From positions 6,882,001 through 6,946,000 of the forward strand of contig CAVNZM010000002.1 in the NCBI GenBank assembly GCA_963693365.1: DNA of 64,000 nucleotides. The letters run 5' to 3'. Numbering within the stretch: position 1 is the first letter of the stretch; every line of letters begins with the position of its first letter. Under the pieces are notes generated by a model. That model searched no databases and was not told the DNA's origin. It was given only the letters and a program-made list of their open reading frames with translations. The stretch comes from Amoebidium appalachense. Taxonomy: Eukaryota; Ichthyosporea. Positions 47,071 through 55,781 of the stretch are shown here, piece by piece. A program made the position numbers and the translations under genes.

Positions 47071-50000
47071 CTAATCGTGCGTAATCATGTGTGGCCTACG
47101 GGCCAAGGATTTTGCCTGGGCTGACAGATGAGCGGGCATTGAAATTGCCAGGAGCATGGCCTTGTTCGTGTCAATGTAGTGGTTGAAAGGCGTCGTGAAA
47201 GTACGCCACCGACCATTGATACGAATTTGCTCATAGTCCTCCCCTCTGAGTGCTGCTGTGGAGGCTGCCCCGTGCCGTGTGCTGTACAATGAGAAGTCGC
47301 TATCCAGGCCCACAGCCGTCAGACTCTGTTGCATACGAGTTGCGACCAGCGATGGTGTGTACCCAGGATGAAACAGAGGGTCGGATGGGCGGGAGCCATG
47401 GGGAAAAGCACCCACTGCCATGAGCTTCTGCAGCAAATGCAAGCACACTGGATCACGGATCACCACCATCTGATGATTGCCCGTTTTGGACCGTGGAAGA
47501 AGCAACACTGCACTGCCCGCTGGAACATTGATTTCAATCAACCGTGGATCATTCGGAGGAATGAAATCTGCCACCGTGCGCCGCGAGAGCTCCCCCGGCC
47601 GGGTGTAGGTTGCGAATGACATACACAGATAGAGTGCTACGTGCGGCATCTTGTATTCCCACAGAGCCGACACTGCCAAAATCATGTAGTCGTAGGGGAG
47701 TGGTCTGTGGTGATTGGTCGGGTTAGCATGGTCCCACCCCCTTAGGACCCTGGCCGACAGGACCAAGGAGTCCTTGCACTGGGGATAGAAATGGTGGATG
47801 GCTGACAGCACCGTCTTGCAGTGGGCGAGCCCGCTGCGGGTCTCCCCCAACTCTTCGTACATGTCAGCTGCATAGCTCGCAAGCATGTTATCCACCTGCT
47901 CTACCGACTGGAAGGTGCTCACCCCATCTTCCACACACCACGCTACGAATTTGTTCAAGGCGTTGTCGTATTTCGCCACTGTGGGAGCCGTGACATTGAG
48001 ATTGAGCATATGCGTGATTTTTGCAGAGGGGACGACGTCACGTGACGGCATGTCTGCTGGATTGTGGGCAGAAGGGACCCACACCCACGCCGGTCGAAGT
48101 GCGGCTGCACACACAAGTGCTGCCACTCGCCGGCACAGATGATTTAGCCGTCGTGAACTCGATCTACCCTTGGCCACCGCAAACAACAAAGATGTGTTGT
48201 CGATGAGATGAGCTACTCTGGTGCCGTGATTTTGTGGTGCTCGCGTGAAACGTCGTAGTGATAATAGCAGCGCATGCCCCTCGAGGATGGTGATGTGATC
48301 TTCGTGCCGCCACGGAGTAGATATCGGATGGTGCCACTGCAGACCGTCAACTACTTTTAGAAAAGAGTCGTCGGTCGTGGGGTGGTTCGTGCTGTCGTTA
48401 CATTCATCGGCCGAAAGGGCGTTAATCACGAGCTCACCGGTGTCGTCCACAGGCCCCAAGAAGGAATAACCGGGTCTGGACACCGACTGTGCTAATGCCG
48501 TCAACGATTGCTCAGCCGTAACGGACGCAATAGAAACACCTGCTCCCTTGGTGGACGCATCTGATGCCAACAGAAGAGAGGCGGGAGCAGCCGTCAAATC
48601 ACACACAATGAGAGGTGCCAAATCCACCAACAGGGTCAACTCCCCCTTGACTGCAGAGGGGATTGGGCATGCCGTTAGTGGACATTGGCCGGCTGACAAC
48701 GCAAACTGATAACTCGCCTCTAACACAGAAAATAAAGCTCTATTCAAAAGCAACAACCATGCCCAGCCCCCAAGCAAACGAGATAACGCCCGTGGAGCCA
48801 CCTCCCGCATGAACAGAACCGCCTTTGTGTCGGCTAGTAGCCGCGCCAACCGTGATGCATCCGGTCGAATAACACCGTCCCGTCCAATAGCCAACCCGAG
48901 TGCTACGGTCTCCGGGTGGTCGCGTGACGCCGTGACCGTTTTGGACGGTTTTATTTCGAATCCGTGTGTCTCTCCAGCGCGCCCGGCTGCCGTCATCTCG
49001 GAATTTACAGTAGATTCCTCCAACCCAACCCCCACCCAATCATCCACGTAGATCAAATGTGCCGTATCCGATTGGTCGGTAATGGAATATGCCGGTGAAG
49101 AATTCGATTGGATGCATCGTTCGATACGTAAAGGCGGGTGCGTGATGTGCTGGTGAGAACGTTGGGCGACAAACGGTGCCCATTTCCAGCCCATCGGCAT
49201 AGACAACACCCGCGGATACACCAACCTATCGACACCCGGCAGTCCCACTGCTGAAGACGAAACCGGCGGAAGCCCTTGGTACCAAGACAGCCAGTCTGGC
49301 ACCCGAAAACGGTGGTAGAAATTCGAAAAATCGTACTTGGCCACCACCACCGCTGCGTCCTTCGGAACAATGATACTACACAAATCTGCCGGACTGGGAA
49401 AATTCGGATTGGGCGGGTCTATCATGACTGCATTCATGGGGCGAGCATCCATGATAAGACGGTCTTCCTTCTCATCTTTCTCCACCGCAAATAAACCATT
49501 GATAATCTTTGGGGGCTCCGAAATTTCTGAAAAAGCAACCATACCACAAACATACATACGCTTAGCCAATATAGGCCACTCCGCAGGCGACGCAAATGCA
49601 TGGACAGGACGCCCGGGCAAAGGGTGGGCTCCTTCGGCACCCTCAGTGGTGCTCTCAGTTGCCAACACGCCCCCAAGCCCGCAAACTCCGTGACCGTTCG
49701 GCTGTCCGACCGCGTCACCCGTGCGATTTGACGCCACCACCAACACGTTTGGCTTCTCCATCATCTCCTTGAGGTCAGGTGGAAGGACCTCTAGGAGCGG
49801 AACTGTTGCCCCAAACCCCTCAGGAGGAAGGGCAATACGCTCAGCAACTATGGGGGTGAAGGCTTTTGAGTGATTGAAATATGGGAAAGATTCAGACACA
49901 GCCGCTAAGGGGACATTGCTGATCCTGCGGCGCATATCCGCGCAAAAAACGAAAATTCGCTGAATGGATTGTGTCTGTGCCGGTGAGGGTGCATGAGAAA

Positions 50001-50427
50001 AGTGCGTGGATTTAGGAAAAGGCGTGGGAAAAAAGTGTGTGCTGGTAGGAGGGGAAAATGTTGAAAAGTGTGTGTGATTCTGGGAAGAGGTGTCGTGCAT
50101 GTTGTGCCAAACATCGTTCCTAGGAGATTCTACCGAGCCAGGTGGCCCATTATACAACGTGTTGATTGCAGCTATGGTTCTATTAACCAACTTTAACACA
50201 GCAAATCTCTTGTTGAACCTCCCACGTCTTCTTGGAGAGGCCAACCTAACACCATCAAGCAACAGCGGGACTACAAAAAGGGGAAGTGGAAGTAAATCAT
50301 TAGACACATGGGGAAACAAGCCTGGCTCAGCCGCGCCCGTGACGCCCTCACCAGGGGTACTAACATGGGGGGCTACGGGCTCACCGGTGTACCACTTCCG
50401 AGAGCCCACCCCCGACACACCACTCAT
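47071..50427 (-). CDS. Pol: reverse transcriptase, RNase H, tyrosine recombinase
   Basis: 1118 aa. Reverse transcriptase spans about residues 320-480: RLIMDARPMN, KYDFSNFYHRFRV, MPMGWKWAPF and the catalytic YVDD (460-463). RNase H spans about 615-795, with D623, E716, D743 and the NPADMPSR segment. Tyrosine recombinase spans about 805-1090, with R943 (TRPGE), K981 (RSKTG), R1051-H1052 (STRHGAA), W1074 and the nucleophile candidate Y1084 (NHYID). No protease, integrase or methylase is seen. Start ATG 50427-50425 overlaps the gag stop as ATGA, suggesting translation by reinitiation. The stop is TAG. All catalytic positions that I can place are present, so the protein may be active. Confidence 0.95.
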   Translation of the reverse strand: MSGVSGVGSRKWYTGEPVAPHVSTPGEGVTGAAEPGLFPHVSNDLLPLPLFVVPLLLDGVRLASPRRRGRFNKRFAVLKLVNRTIAAINTLYNGPPGSVESPRNDVWHNMHDTSSQNHTHFSTFSPPTSTHFFPTPFPKSTHFSHAPSPAQTQSIQRIFVFCADMRRRISNVPLAAVSESFPYFNHSKAFTPIVAERIALPPEGFGATVPLLEVLPPDLKEMMEKPNVLVVASNRTGDAVGQPNGHGVCGLGGVLATESTTEGAEGAHPLPGRPVHAFASPAEWPILAKRMYVCGMVAFSEISEPPKIINGLFAVEKDEKEDRLIMDARPMNAVMIDPPNPNFPSPADLCSIIVPKDAAVVVAKYDFSNFYHRFRVPDWLSWYQGLPPVSSSAVGLPGVDRLVYPRVLSMPMGWKWAPFVAQRSHQHITHPPLRIERCIQSNSSPAYSITDQSDTAHLIYVDDWVGVGLEESTVNSEMTAAGRAGETHGFEIKPSKTVTASRDHPETVALGLAIGRDGVIRPDASRLARLLADTKAVLFMREVAPRALSRLLGGWAWLLLLNRALFSVLEASYQFALSAGQCPLTACPIPSAVKGELTLLVDLAPLIVCDLTAAPASLLLASDASTKGAGVSIASVTAEQSLTALAQSVSRPGYSFLGPVDDTGELVINALSADECNDSTNHPTTDDSFLKVVDGLQWHHPISTPWRHEDHITILEGHALLLSLRRFTRAPQNHGTRVAHLIDNTSLLFAVAKGRSSSRRLNHLCRRVAALVCAAALRPAWVWVPSAHNPADMPSRDVVPSAKITHMLNLNVTAPTVAKYDNALNKFVAWCVEDGVSTFQSVEQVDNMLASYAADMYEELGETRSGLAHCKTVLSAIHHFYPQCKDSLVLSARVLRGWDHANPTNHHRPLPYDYMILAVSALWEYKMPHVALYLCMSFATYTRPGELSRRTVADFIPPNDPRLIEINVPAGSAVLLLPRSKTGNHQMVVIRDPVCLHLLQKLMAVGAFPHGSRPSDPLFHPGYTPSLVATRMQQSLTAVGLDSDFSLYSTRHGAASTAALRGEDYEQIRINGRWRTFTTPFNHYIDTNKAMLLAISMPAHLSAQAKSLARRPHMITHD

Positions 50428-51707
50428 CGATCCCTGACGGGGTTAGGGCCCTCGCCCTTCCCCATCTTTCCCTCCTTCTCCTTTCCCTTTTTCCCCTTCT
50501 CGATCTGCGCAAACAGCTTAACCGTCGTAGCCTCACGCGCCAACAGCGCGTTTGCACGGACCAGCGTGGCGCTCGATGTGCTCTTGCCTACCGAGGGGCA
50601 GTAGCTGAGGCTGTAGCCGGGCACGTTCACATAGGCGTCCAAATCCATGACCCGGCGGAGGAGGCGCTCCGTTGCATCAAGAAAGAGGAACTTGGGCCCA
50701 CACTGTTTGATGCCCACATCGATTGCATCAAGGATGACAGAAGCCTCATACCACGCAAATGCTTTCTGGGACCCTGTGGCCCTTGCCTTCGCAAACGTGC
50801 CAACCGCAAATGTGGTGACCAAGTCGCGCCCGGTAGAGTAGTCGCCGTAGGAGATATTGTCGTTGATGAAGTTGTGGCCCAGATAACCTTCCTCCGAGAA
50901 CGAACCTGCAATTCTTCCCAAATCCGCCGGTTTCACTGCGAATTGCAAAGTTTCCTGCACTGGCTCTGCGGGCACCGTGACCACACGAGCCGTCTTGGCA
51001 ATCTTAACCGTTTTGCTGTCTTGGAAGTACACCCCTGCCGCCGCCATCCATGAATTGGAAGGGTCCGTTATCCACTCCTCTGGAATAGACTCACTCAACT
51101 GCTGCTTAGCTGGAGCAGGCTTAGGGCGAAGACGAAGGGACTCAACCGTGGCTCTGCCCTGCTTGGCACCGTCGTTTTGCGAGTCCTCGGCCAAGAAGCC
51201 CCCCAAAAACGCCTGCTGGTGCCCCCACTCACCCCTGCCTGCCGTGCCCGTGTCGTCTCCGCTCTCTTTAGGCTGCTTGGTTGTGCCGGGAATATCTTGA
51301 CTGGGCTGGTAGGCATGCACAAACCGATAGGGCGATGGTTGCTGGTTGGTGACGACAACCTTCTGAGCGATATAAGCCAACAGCTCCCAACCCTCGTCTC
51401 TCTGCCCCTCCAAACTGCCGAGGTCAAATTTACACAGCTCGAGCACGTGGCACAGATAGTCCACCTGCTCCTTGGTGGGAGGATCGGACACGTCTCCCTC
51501 CTGGGCAACTACCCTGTCCAGCAACGCTGCTAGCAGCCTACGAAAGACCAACCACCGAGAGGAGGATGGGCTGCGAATATACGCCACGCCCCGCTCAATC
51601 ACAATCACCACTGCTGTCGACCACGAGGCCGTGTTCACCTGGCTGTCAAGAAACCCCTCTGCTTGCCTCTCCAGAATGCGACTTTCCTGTGCGTTTCCGG
51701 CTGCCAT
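50424..51707 (-). CDS. Gag-like first ORF of the retrotransposon
   Basis: 427 aa from ATG 51707-51705 (MAAGNAQESRILERQAEG). An earlier in-frame ATG at 51743 lies inside repeat A1 and would add a hydrophobic 12-residue leader, so I prefer the internal start. The protein has a helical N-terminal half, a glycine/aspartate-rich middle, and a strongly basic lysine/glycine C-terminus (EKGKKGKEKEGK) suitable for nucleic-acid binding. No zinc knuckle is seen. It ends in TGA at 50426-50424, overlapping the pol ATG by four bases. Assignment as Gag rests on its position before pol in such elements, not on recognised sequence homology. Confidence 0.75.
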   Translation of the reverse strand: MAAGNAQESRILERQAEGFLDSQVNTASWSTAVVIVIERGVAYIRSPSSSRWLVFRRLLAALLDRVVAQEGDVSDPPTKEQVDYLCHVLELCKFDLGSLEGQRDEGWELLAYIAQKVVVTNQQPSPYRFVHAYQPSQDIPGTTKQPKESGDDTGTAGRGEWGHQQAFLGGFLAEDSQNDGAKQGRATVESLRLRPKPAPAKQQLSESIPEEWITDPSNSWMAAAGVYFQDSKTVKIAKTARVVTVPAEPVQETLQFAVKPADLGRIAGSFSEEGYLGHNFINDNISYGDYSTGRDLVTTFAVGTFAKARATGSQKAFAWYEASVILDAIDVGIKQCGPKFLFLDATERLLRRVMDLDAYVNVPGYSLSYCPSVGKSTSSATLVRANALLAREATTVKLFAQIEKGKKGKEKEGKMGKGEGPNPVRDR

Positions 51708-51724
51708 GATTGCGAAAAGAAGCA

Positions 51725-52185
51725 AGAGAAAGCAAGAGCACACCGTAAGGCACCAACTAATCAGACTGAGGTCTCAGCTTCTGCCCCTTTACACAAGGTG
51801 CCACCAAACCAAGAAAACACCCAAACAGCCTAATTATTACCTTATCACGTTGCTCCCTCCCCTTTTTTCTTTTCACCTACACACTAGCTCTAAAAACAAG
51901 AACTGAACGAACGACGCCCACAGCCAGCTCTACAAAGCTGGTGCGCGGCTCACTCACATTTTTAGAACAGTGGAAAAGCCACCAATCATATCACCTATCT
52001 ACTGATAACTACGGATCACTTCATAACTATACCTGATCTATGTCCAATCACTAAAGATACATACGACTGAGCTTAACATTCTACCCGTTAGGGCCAATCA
52101 GCTTGCACCGCTATGTAGCCGTTACCGCCGACTGACCGAACACGTGTCATCTCTCACCGCTGCCTCCTCCCGCTCGAGAACAACA
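51725..52185 (-). repeat. Split direct repeat A1
   Basis: 461 bp at the upstream end of the element, partner of A2. It contains inverted CCAAT boxes and a T/C-rich stretch; the element promoter is presumably here. Confidence 0.95.
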
Positions 52186-52456
52186 AGGAGGAGGGTAATG
52201 CATTCCTAAGGAAAAAGTCGTTGGAGCTGGATGAATCCGTCACTGGTGAAATCGCAGCAATGCTGACTCTGGCGCTGATGAATGTGTAACTAATACAAAG
52301 AGCTAGCTTGAAAATCTGCCATTATAAAAACTTTTGTCTGACCTCAACAAGACTCGAGATGATTATGATGAACGATGATACATCATAAAGGTGTGTCCCT
52401 CTGTATCTAGATCTGGTAATTTGATTGGCTCATCTTTAGGATTGACAGGTATATAA
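52186..52456 (+). other. Right flank of the element and GBP-like promoter region
   Basis: Immediately after the element a frame NAFLRKKSLELDESVTGEIA continues AMLTLALMNV to TAA near 52290. It could be a fragment of an interrupted gene, but no homologue is recognised. TTGATTGGCTC (about 52421) is an inverted CCAAT box for the next gene. Confidence 0.35.
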
Positions 52457-52457
52457 A
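52450..52457 (+). promoter_or_regulatory. TATA box of the GBP-like gene
   Basis: TATATAAA lies 94 bp upstream of ATG 52544 and about 25 bp downstream of an inverted CCAAT box. The longer frame starting at 52457 begins at the last base of the TATA box, so its first 29 codons are unlikely to be translated. Confidence 0.6.
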
Positions 52458-52543
52458 TGATTAGATCAGCAATCATTGTCCACACTCTCACGTTTGAACT
52501 GGTGCACGACGACCAGAATCAAACACATCAGTCCACGTCGCAA

Positions 52544-55176
52544 ATGGCTACTTGTGCTGTAAAATGGCTTTCTAGCGCCGGCCCCGCCGCGGCGGCCGCA
52601 TCATACGGCACACCAGGGTCAGCATCATCCAGTGGGAATACGCAGGCCACAGCCAGCCCATCTATGAAACGAACAGGGAGACCCGAACTCCAGGTTCACC
52701 CAGGGGCTGCCGACCTTCTCACGTCAGCAAAGACGGCAAATGGAACAGCTCCGTGCAGTCATCATGATGGTCTTGTTGCCGTTTTTGGGCCGGCCAGGTC
52801 TGGAAAGTCTCTGTTTATGAACGCTTTTTGCAAAAACGACAACACGTTTCCTGTGTCGGCCAGCATGCACACGTGTACTGTGGGTGTGGATGTATCTCCC
52901 GTGTTTGCATCACTTGATGAGCTTGCAAGAGAGGGACCAAGCACCTCGAAGCCCCCATCTTCTACACGCACAGTTGTGGGGTTTGTGGACGTGGAAGGCC
53001 AAGGGGACCGCACCATGACCTACGACATTTTTATGGTGACCCCTGTTCTCCTCGTCTCCCACGCGGTTTTCTACAACTGGCGCGGGCCACCTAACCGCAA
53101 CACACAACTCACCCAGTTGGCTTTGCTCAGTAACGCGGCACAAAAGATTGAGCGGGCATCGCGCAAGAAGGTTTTCGGTCACCTTCACCTTCTTTTCCGT
53201 GACTGCACAACCGGTGCGGATGACGCGCGTGCGATTCTTTTTGACGTTGAGGACCCAAACAATGCCGAGACGGACGAAGATGCAGAACGTATGGAGCAAC
53301 ACAACAAGATTAGAGCCATGCTGGCTGCTGCATTCGAGAGCATCACCGTGTGGACCGTTCCCTATCCATTCACCGCCATCGAAGGAGCCGGTACTTCAAC
53401 CCGCAGCGCTGACACCAACCGCCAATACGCACCGCCTTTTGTCAGCAAGATGAACGAGATTCGTTCTTTCGTGCACACTCAACTCTCAGCCAGTAAGCAT
53501 TGCTTTGCAGGCAAGCCACTTACGGGCAACCTGATCAGTGCTGCTGTGCCTGAGATTATTCAGTCTCTGTCAGAGCAGGCGGAGTGCATCAGCCCGCCCA
53601 ACCTCCTTGACGTCATCAACACCAAGGTTGTGGCAGCCACAAAGGCAAAAATCACAAAGGATGCCTTGGCACGGGGCAGTGGGATTATCACAACCGCCAA
53701 CGAGCAGTCAAAAACATACGCAGACCTCCTACCCCCACCCGCTGTGGAGAAACAGCTAGCACAGGTGATCACGGATGCTGTTACGGAGTTTACCACGGCC
53801 ACGACAGGTATGCCCCAAGCCATTGTCGAGCAGGCAAAGGGTGAAATGACAGAGCAGCTCACCAGCTACGTCAAAGCAACAATCTCTACCTATCGGCTTG
53901 TGTGTGCCGAGCGTATGCGTGCCCTCGAGGAGCAAATTGTTACGGGTTACAAGAAGGCAGCTACCGCCGCGGCAAAATCAACCTCGTTTGAGAGTCTGAG
54001 CAAACGGTTAGATGACTTGCAGGGGGAGTGTATGGCCGTGTATGATGGCATGAAACATTGCAAGGATAATACAACGTGGAAGGCCAACCGCCTGGGCCAA
54101 TCATTGTGGGTCTGCTCACTGCCCACGCCAACAGCGTTAAAGAAACCACCGCGGCACAGCTTAAAGATACGGTGCTAAAGGAGGCAACCACCAAGCACGC
54201 GCAGGCCGTGTCGGGACTTCAAGAGAATATCAGAACTCGGTTTTTGGACGCCAGCGGGGTTCTGCCGATGGACGAAACGAAACTTAAGGGCATGTTTGAC
54301 AGCGAAGTGCAACAAATAGAGCAGGAAATGCTTGGGGCCTATCTTAACAATAAAACCAGCCCGTATAATATGCTACAATATATCGGCGGTGTGTCGTCCA
54401 GTGAGTCCCAGCCGCCTCACAAAACATTTCGTTCGTACGCCGACAGTTACTGGACTTCTACATTAAAGGAGCGTAACTCGTCAAAACGCGCCGAAAAGGA
54501 GAAGGAACATGCGGAAAAAGAGATGAGGAGAATTCAGAAGGAAAAAGAGGAAGTGGAGAGAAGGAGATTGGAAGCCGAGAGAAAGCAGGAAGAGGCGGAA
54601 AGGAAGAGGGATGAAGCAGAGAGAGAAGCGAGGCGTGCAAAAAAAGAGAGGGAGGAAGCAGAGGAAGCTCAGAGAAGAGCTGCGGCCGCAGCCCTTTTGT
54701 ACACATCTGACTCCTACGCATCTCCACCGGCATATACCCCCTCGAGCTCCTTTGGATACTCATACGACCCTATAGAGTCCCCCAGGGTGCATGCACCCTC
54801 CTACACACCATCCTATGGGGGGGGTTCATGTGCAGATTACTCCCAGAACGACTATTGTGGTGGTGTTTCTTCCTCCTCCGGAAAAAGTAGCGGCGTGTCT
54901 CGCTCTAGCGCGTCCTCGAGTTCAGATGACCATGTTGTGCACGTGCGCGGTTACACAAAGGCAAACGGAACGTACGTGGAGGGATACACGCGTGCTGCCC
55001 CGGGCTACGGTTCTTCTTCCTCTTCTTACTCTTCGGGAAGGAGCAGTGGTGGTGGGTCTAGCTCACGTTCGGATTCTCATGTTGTGCACGTGAATGGGTA
55101 TTACAGGGCAAACGGCACGTACGTGCAGGGATACACACCGGCTGCCCCGGGCCATCGTTCTGGAAAACGTCGGTAG
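52544..55176 (+). CDS. GBP-like large GTPase with coiled coil and C-terminal GYxxxNGTYV repeats, one-base frameshift
   Basis: Single exon. ATG 52544 (caaATGg) follows the TATA box at normal distance. The N-terminal ~55 residues are low-complexity. A guanylate-binding-protein-type G domain follows: P-loop GPARSGKS, a Thr-rich switch (HTCTVGVD), DVEGQGD (DxxG), and the LLFRDC motif at the position of the GBP T(L/V)RD. A helical middle region follows, then a charged coiled coil (RAEKEKEHAEKEMRRIQKEK onward), Ser/Tyr/Gly-rich sequence, and two copies of HVVHV-x-GY-x-(K/R)-ANGTYV-x-GYT-x-AAPG at the C-terminus. Frame 1 stops at 54176-54178, while the second frame is open from 54064 to TAG 55176. 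The crossing, near 54090-54110, needs one additional base and would give about 877 aa. Animal GBPs act in cell-autonomous immunity; the role here is unknown. Confidence 0.85.
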
Positions 55177-55433
55177 ACCATGGTGGTAGTCTAAGTTAGA
55201 TAGTCTTAGAGCAAGTCATGTTGCGTTAATTTTTTTGGGTGGTTCAAAAGAATTTGACTCTGTAGCCCTGTTTTGAAAATTTCACATGAAGTAATAGTTA
55301 ACGAGTTATACAATTACATGTGGCGGCATAGGATTTCTGTGTGTGCGTATGCGTGGGTGGGCAGGTTGATAGTGCAGGTGGTGGTGGTGGTGGTGGCAGG
55401 GGGGAAGGAGGGGTAGGGGTTGGGGGGTAGGGG

Positions 55434-55472
<39 letters not shown>

Positions 55473-55748
55473 CTTTTGCACAAGGCGCCAGATGGTACTC
55501 CCTTAGTTAGTATGCCGGCATACTACCAGTAGAATGTTGCTGCTGTAACTTCGTTTATTTCATGATAACCAAGTTGAAAGTGACTTTTCTAAGGGACTTC
55601 AACCACTGAAGTAGAGATGTGAGAAGCGTAAAAACATATGGCATTTTTGGCGGAGCCGTGCTTTAACTTAAGCAAACCCTTCACCCTCCCCCTTCGCCCC
55701 CCCACGCCACCCCTCCCCCTCCCCTCTAACCACCCCATCACATCCCCT

Positions 55749-55781
<33 letters not shown>

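Larger units (their letters stand above)
45893..52185 (-). mobile_element. Ngaro/PAT-type tyrosine-recombinase retrotransposon with split direct repeats
   Basis: Read on the - strand the element is A1 (52185-51725), gag-like ORF, pol ORF, B1 (46985-46684), A2 (46683-46211), a 16-bp purine spacer, and B2 (46194-45893). A and B repeats occur in direct orientation, with A1 at one end and B1-A2-B2 at the other. This is the split-direct-repeat arrangement known from Ngaro and PAT elements, distinct from LTR elements and from the inverted repeats of DIRS1. Both ORFs are open throughout and repeat copies are nearly identical, so the insertion looks young. No target-site duplication is apparent, as expected for a tyrosine recombinase. 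Confidence 0.93.

Noticed and set aside
51708-51743. Upstream ATG of the gag-like ORF giving a hydrophobic leader
   Set aside because: It lies within terminal repeat A1, and the leader is unlike a nucleocapsid-type protein. The internal ATG at 51707 is preferred.
45893-52185. LTR retrotransposon or retrovirus-like element
   Set aside because: Repeats are split (A1 ... B1-A2-B2), there is no integrase or protease, and the pol ends in a tyrosine recombinase.
52457-52543. Upstream in-frame ATG (52457) of the GBP-like gene
   Set aside because: It overlaps the TATA box, so it should lie outside the transcript. ATG 52544 has better context.
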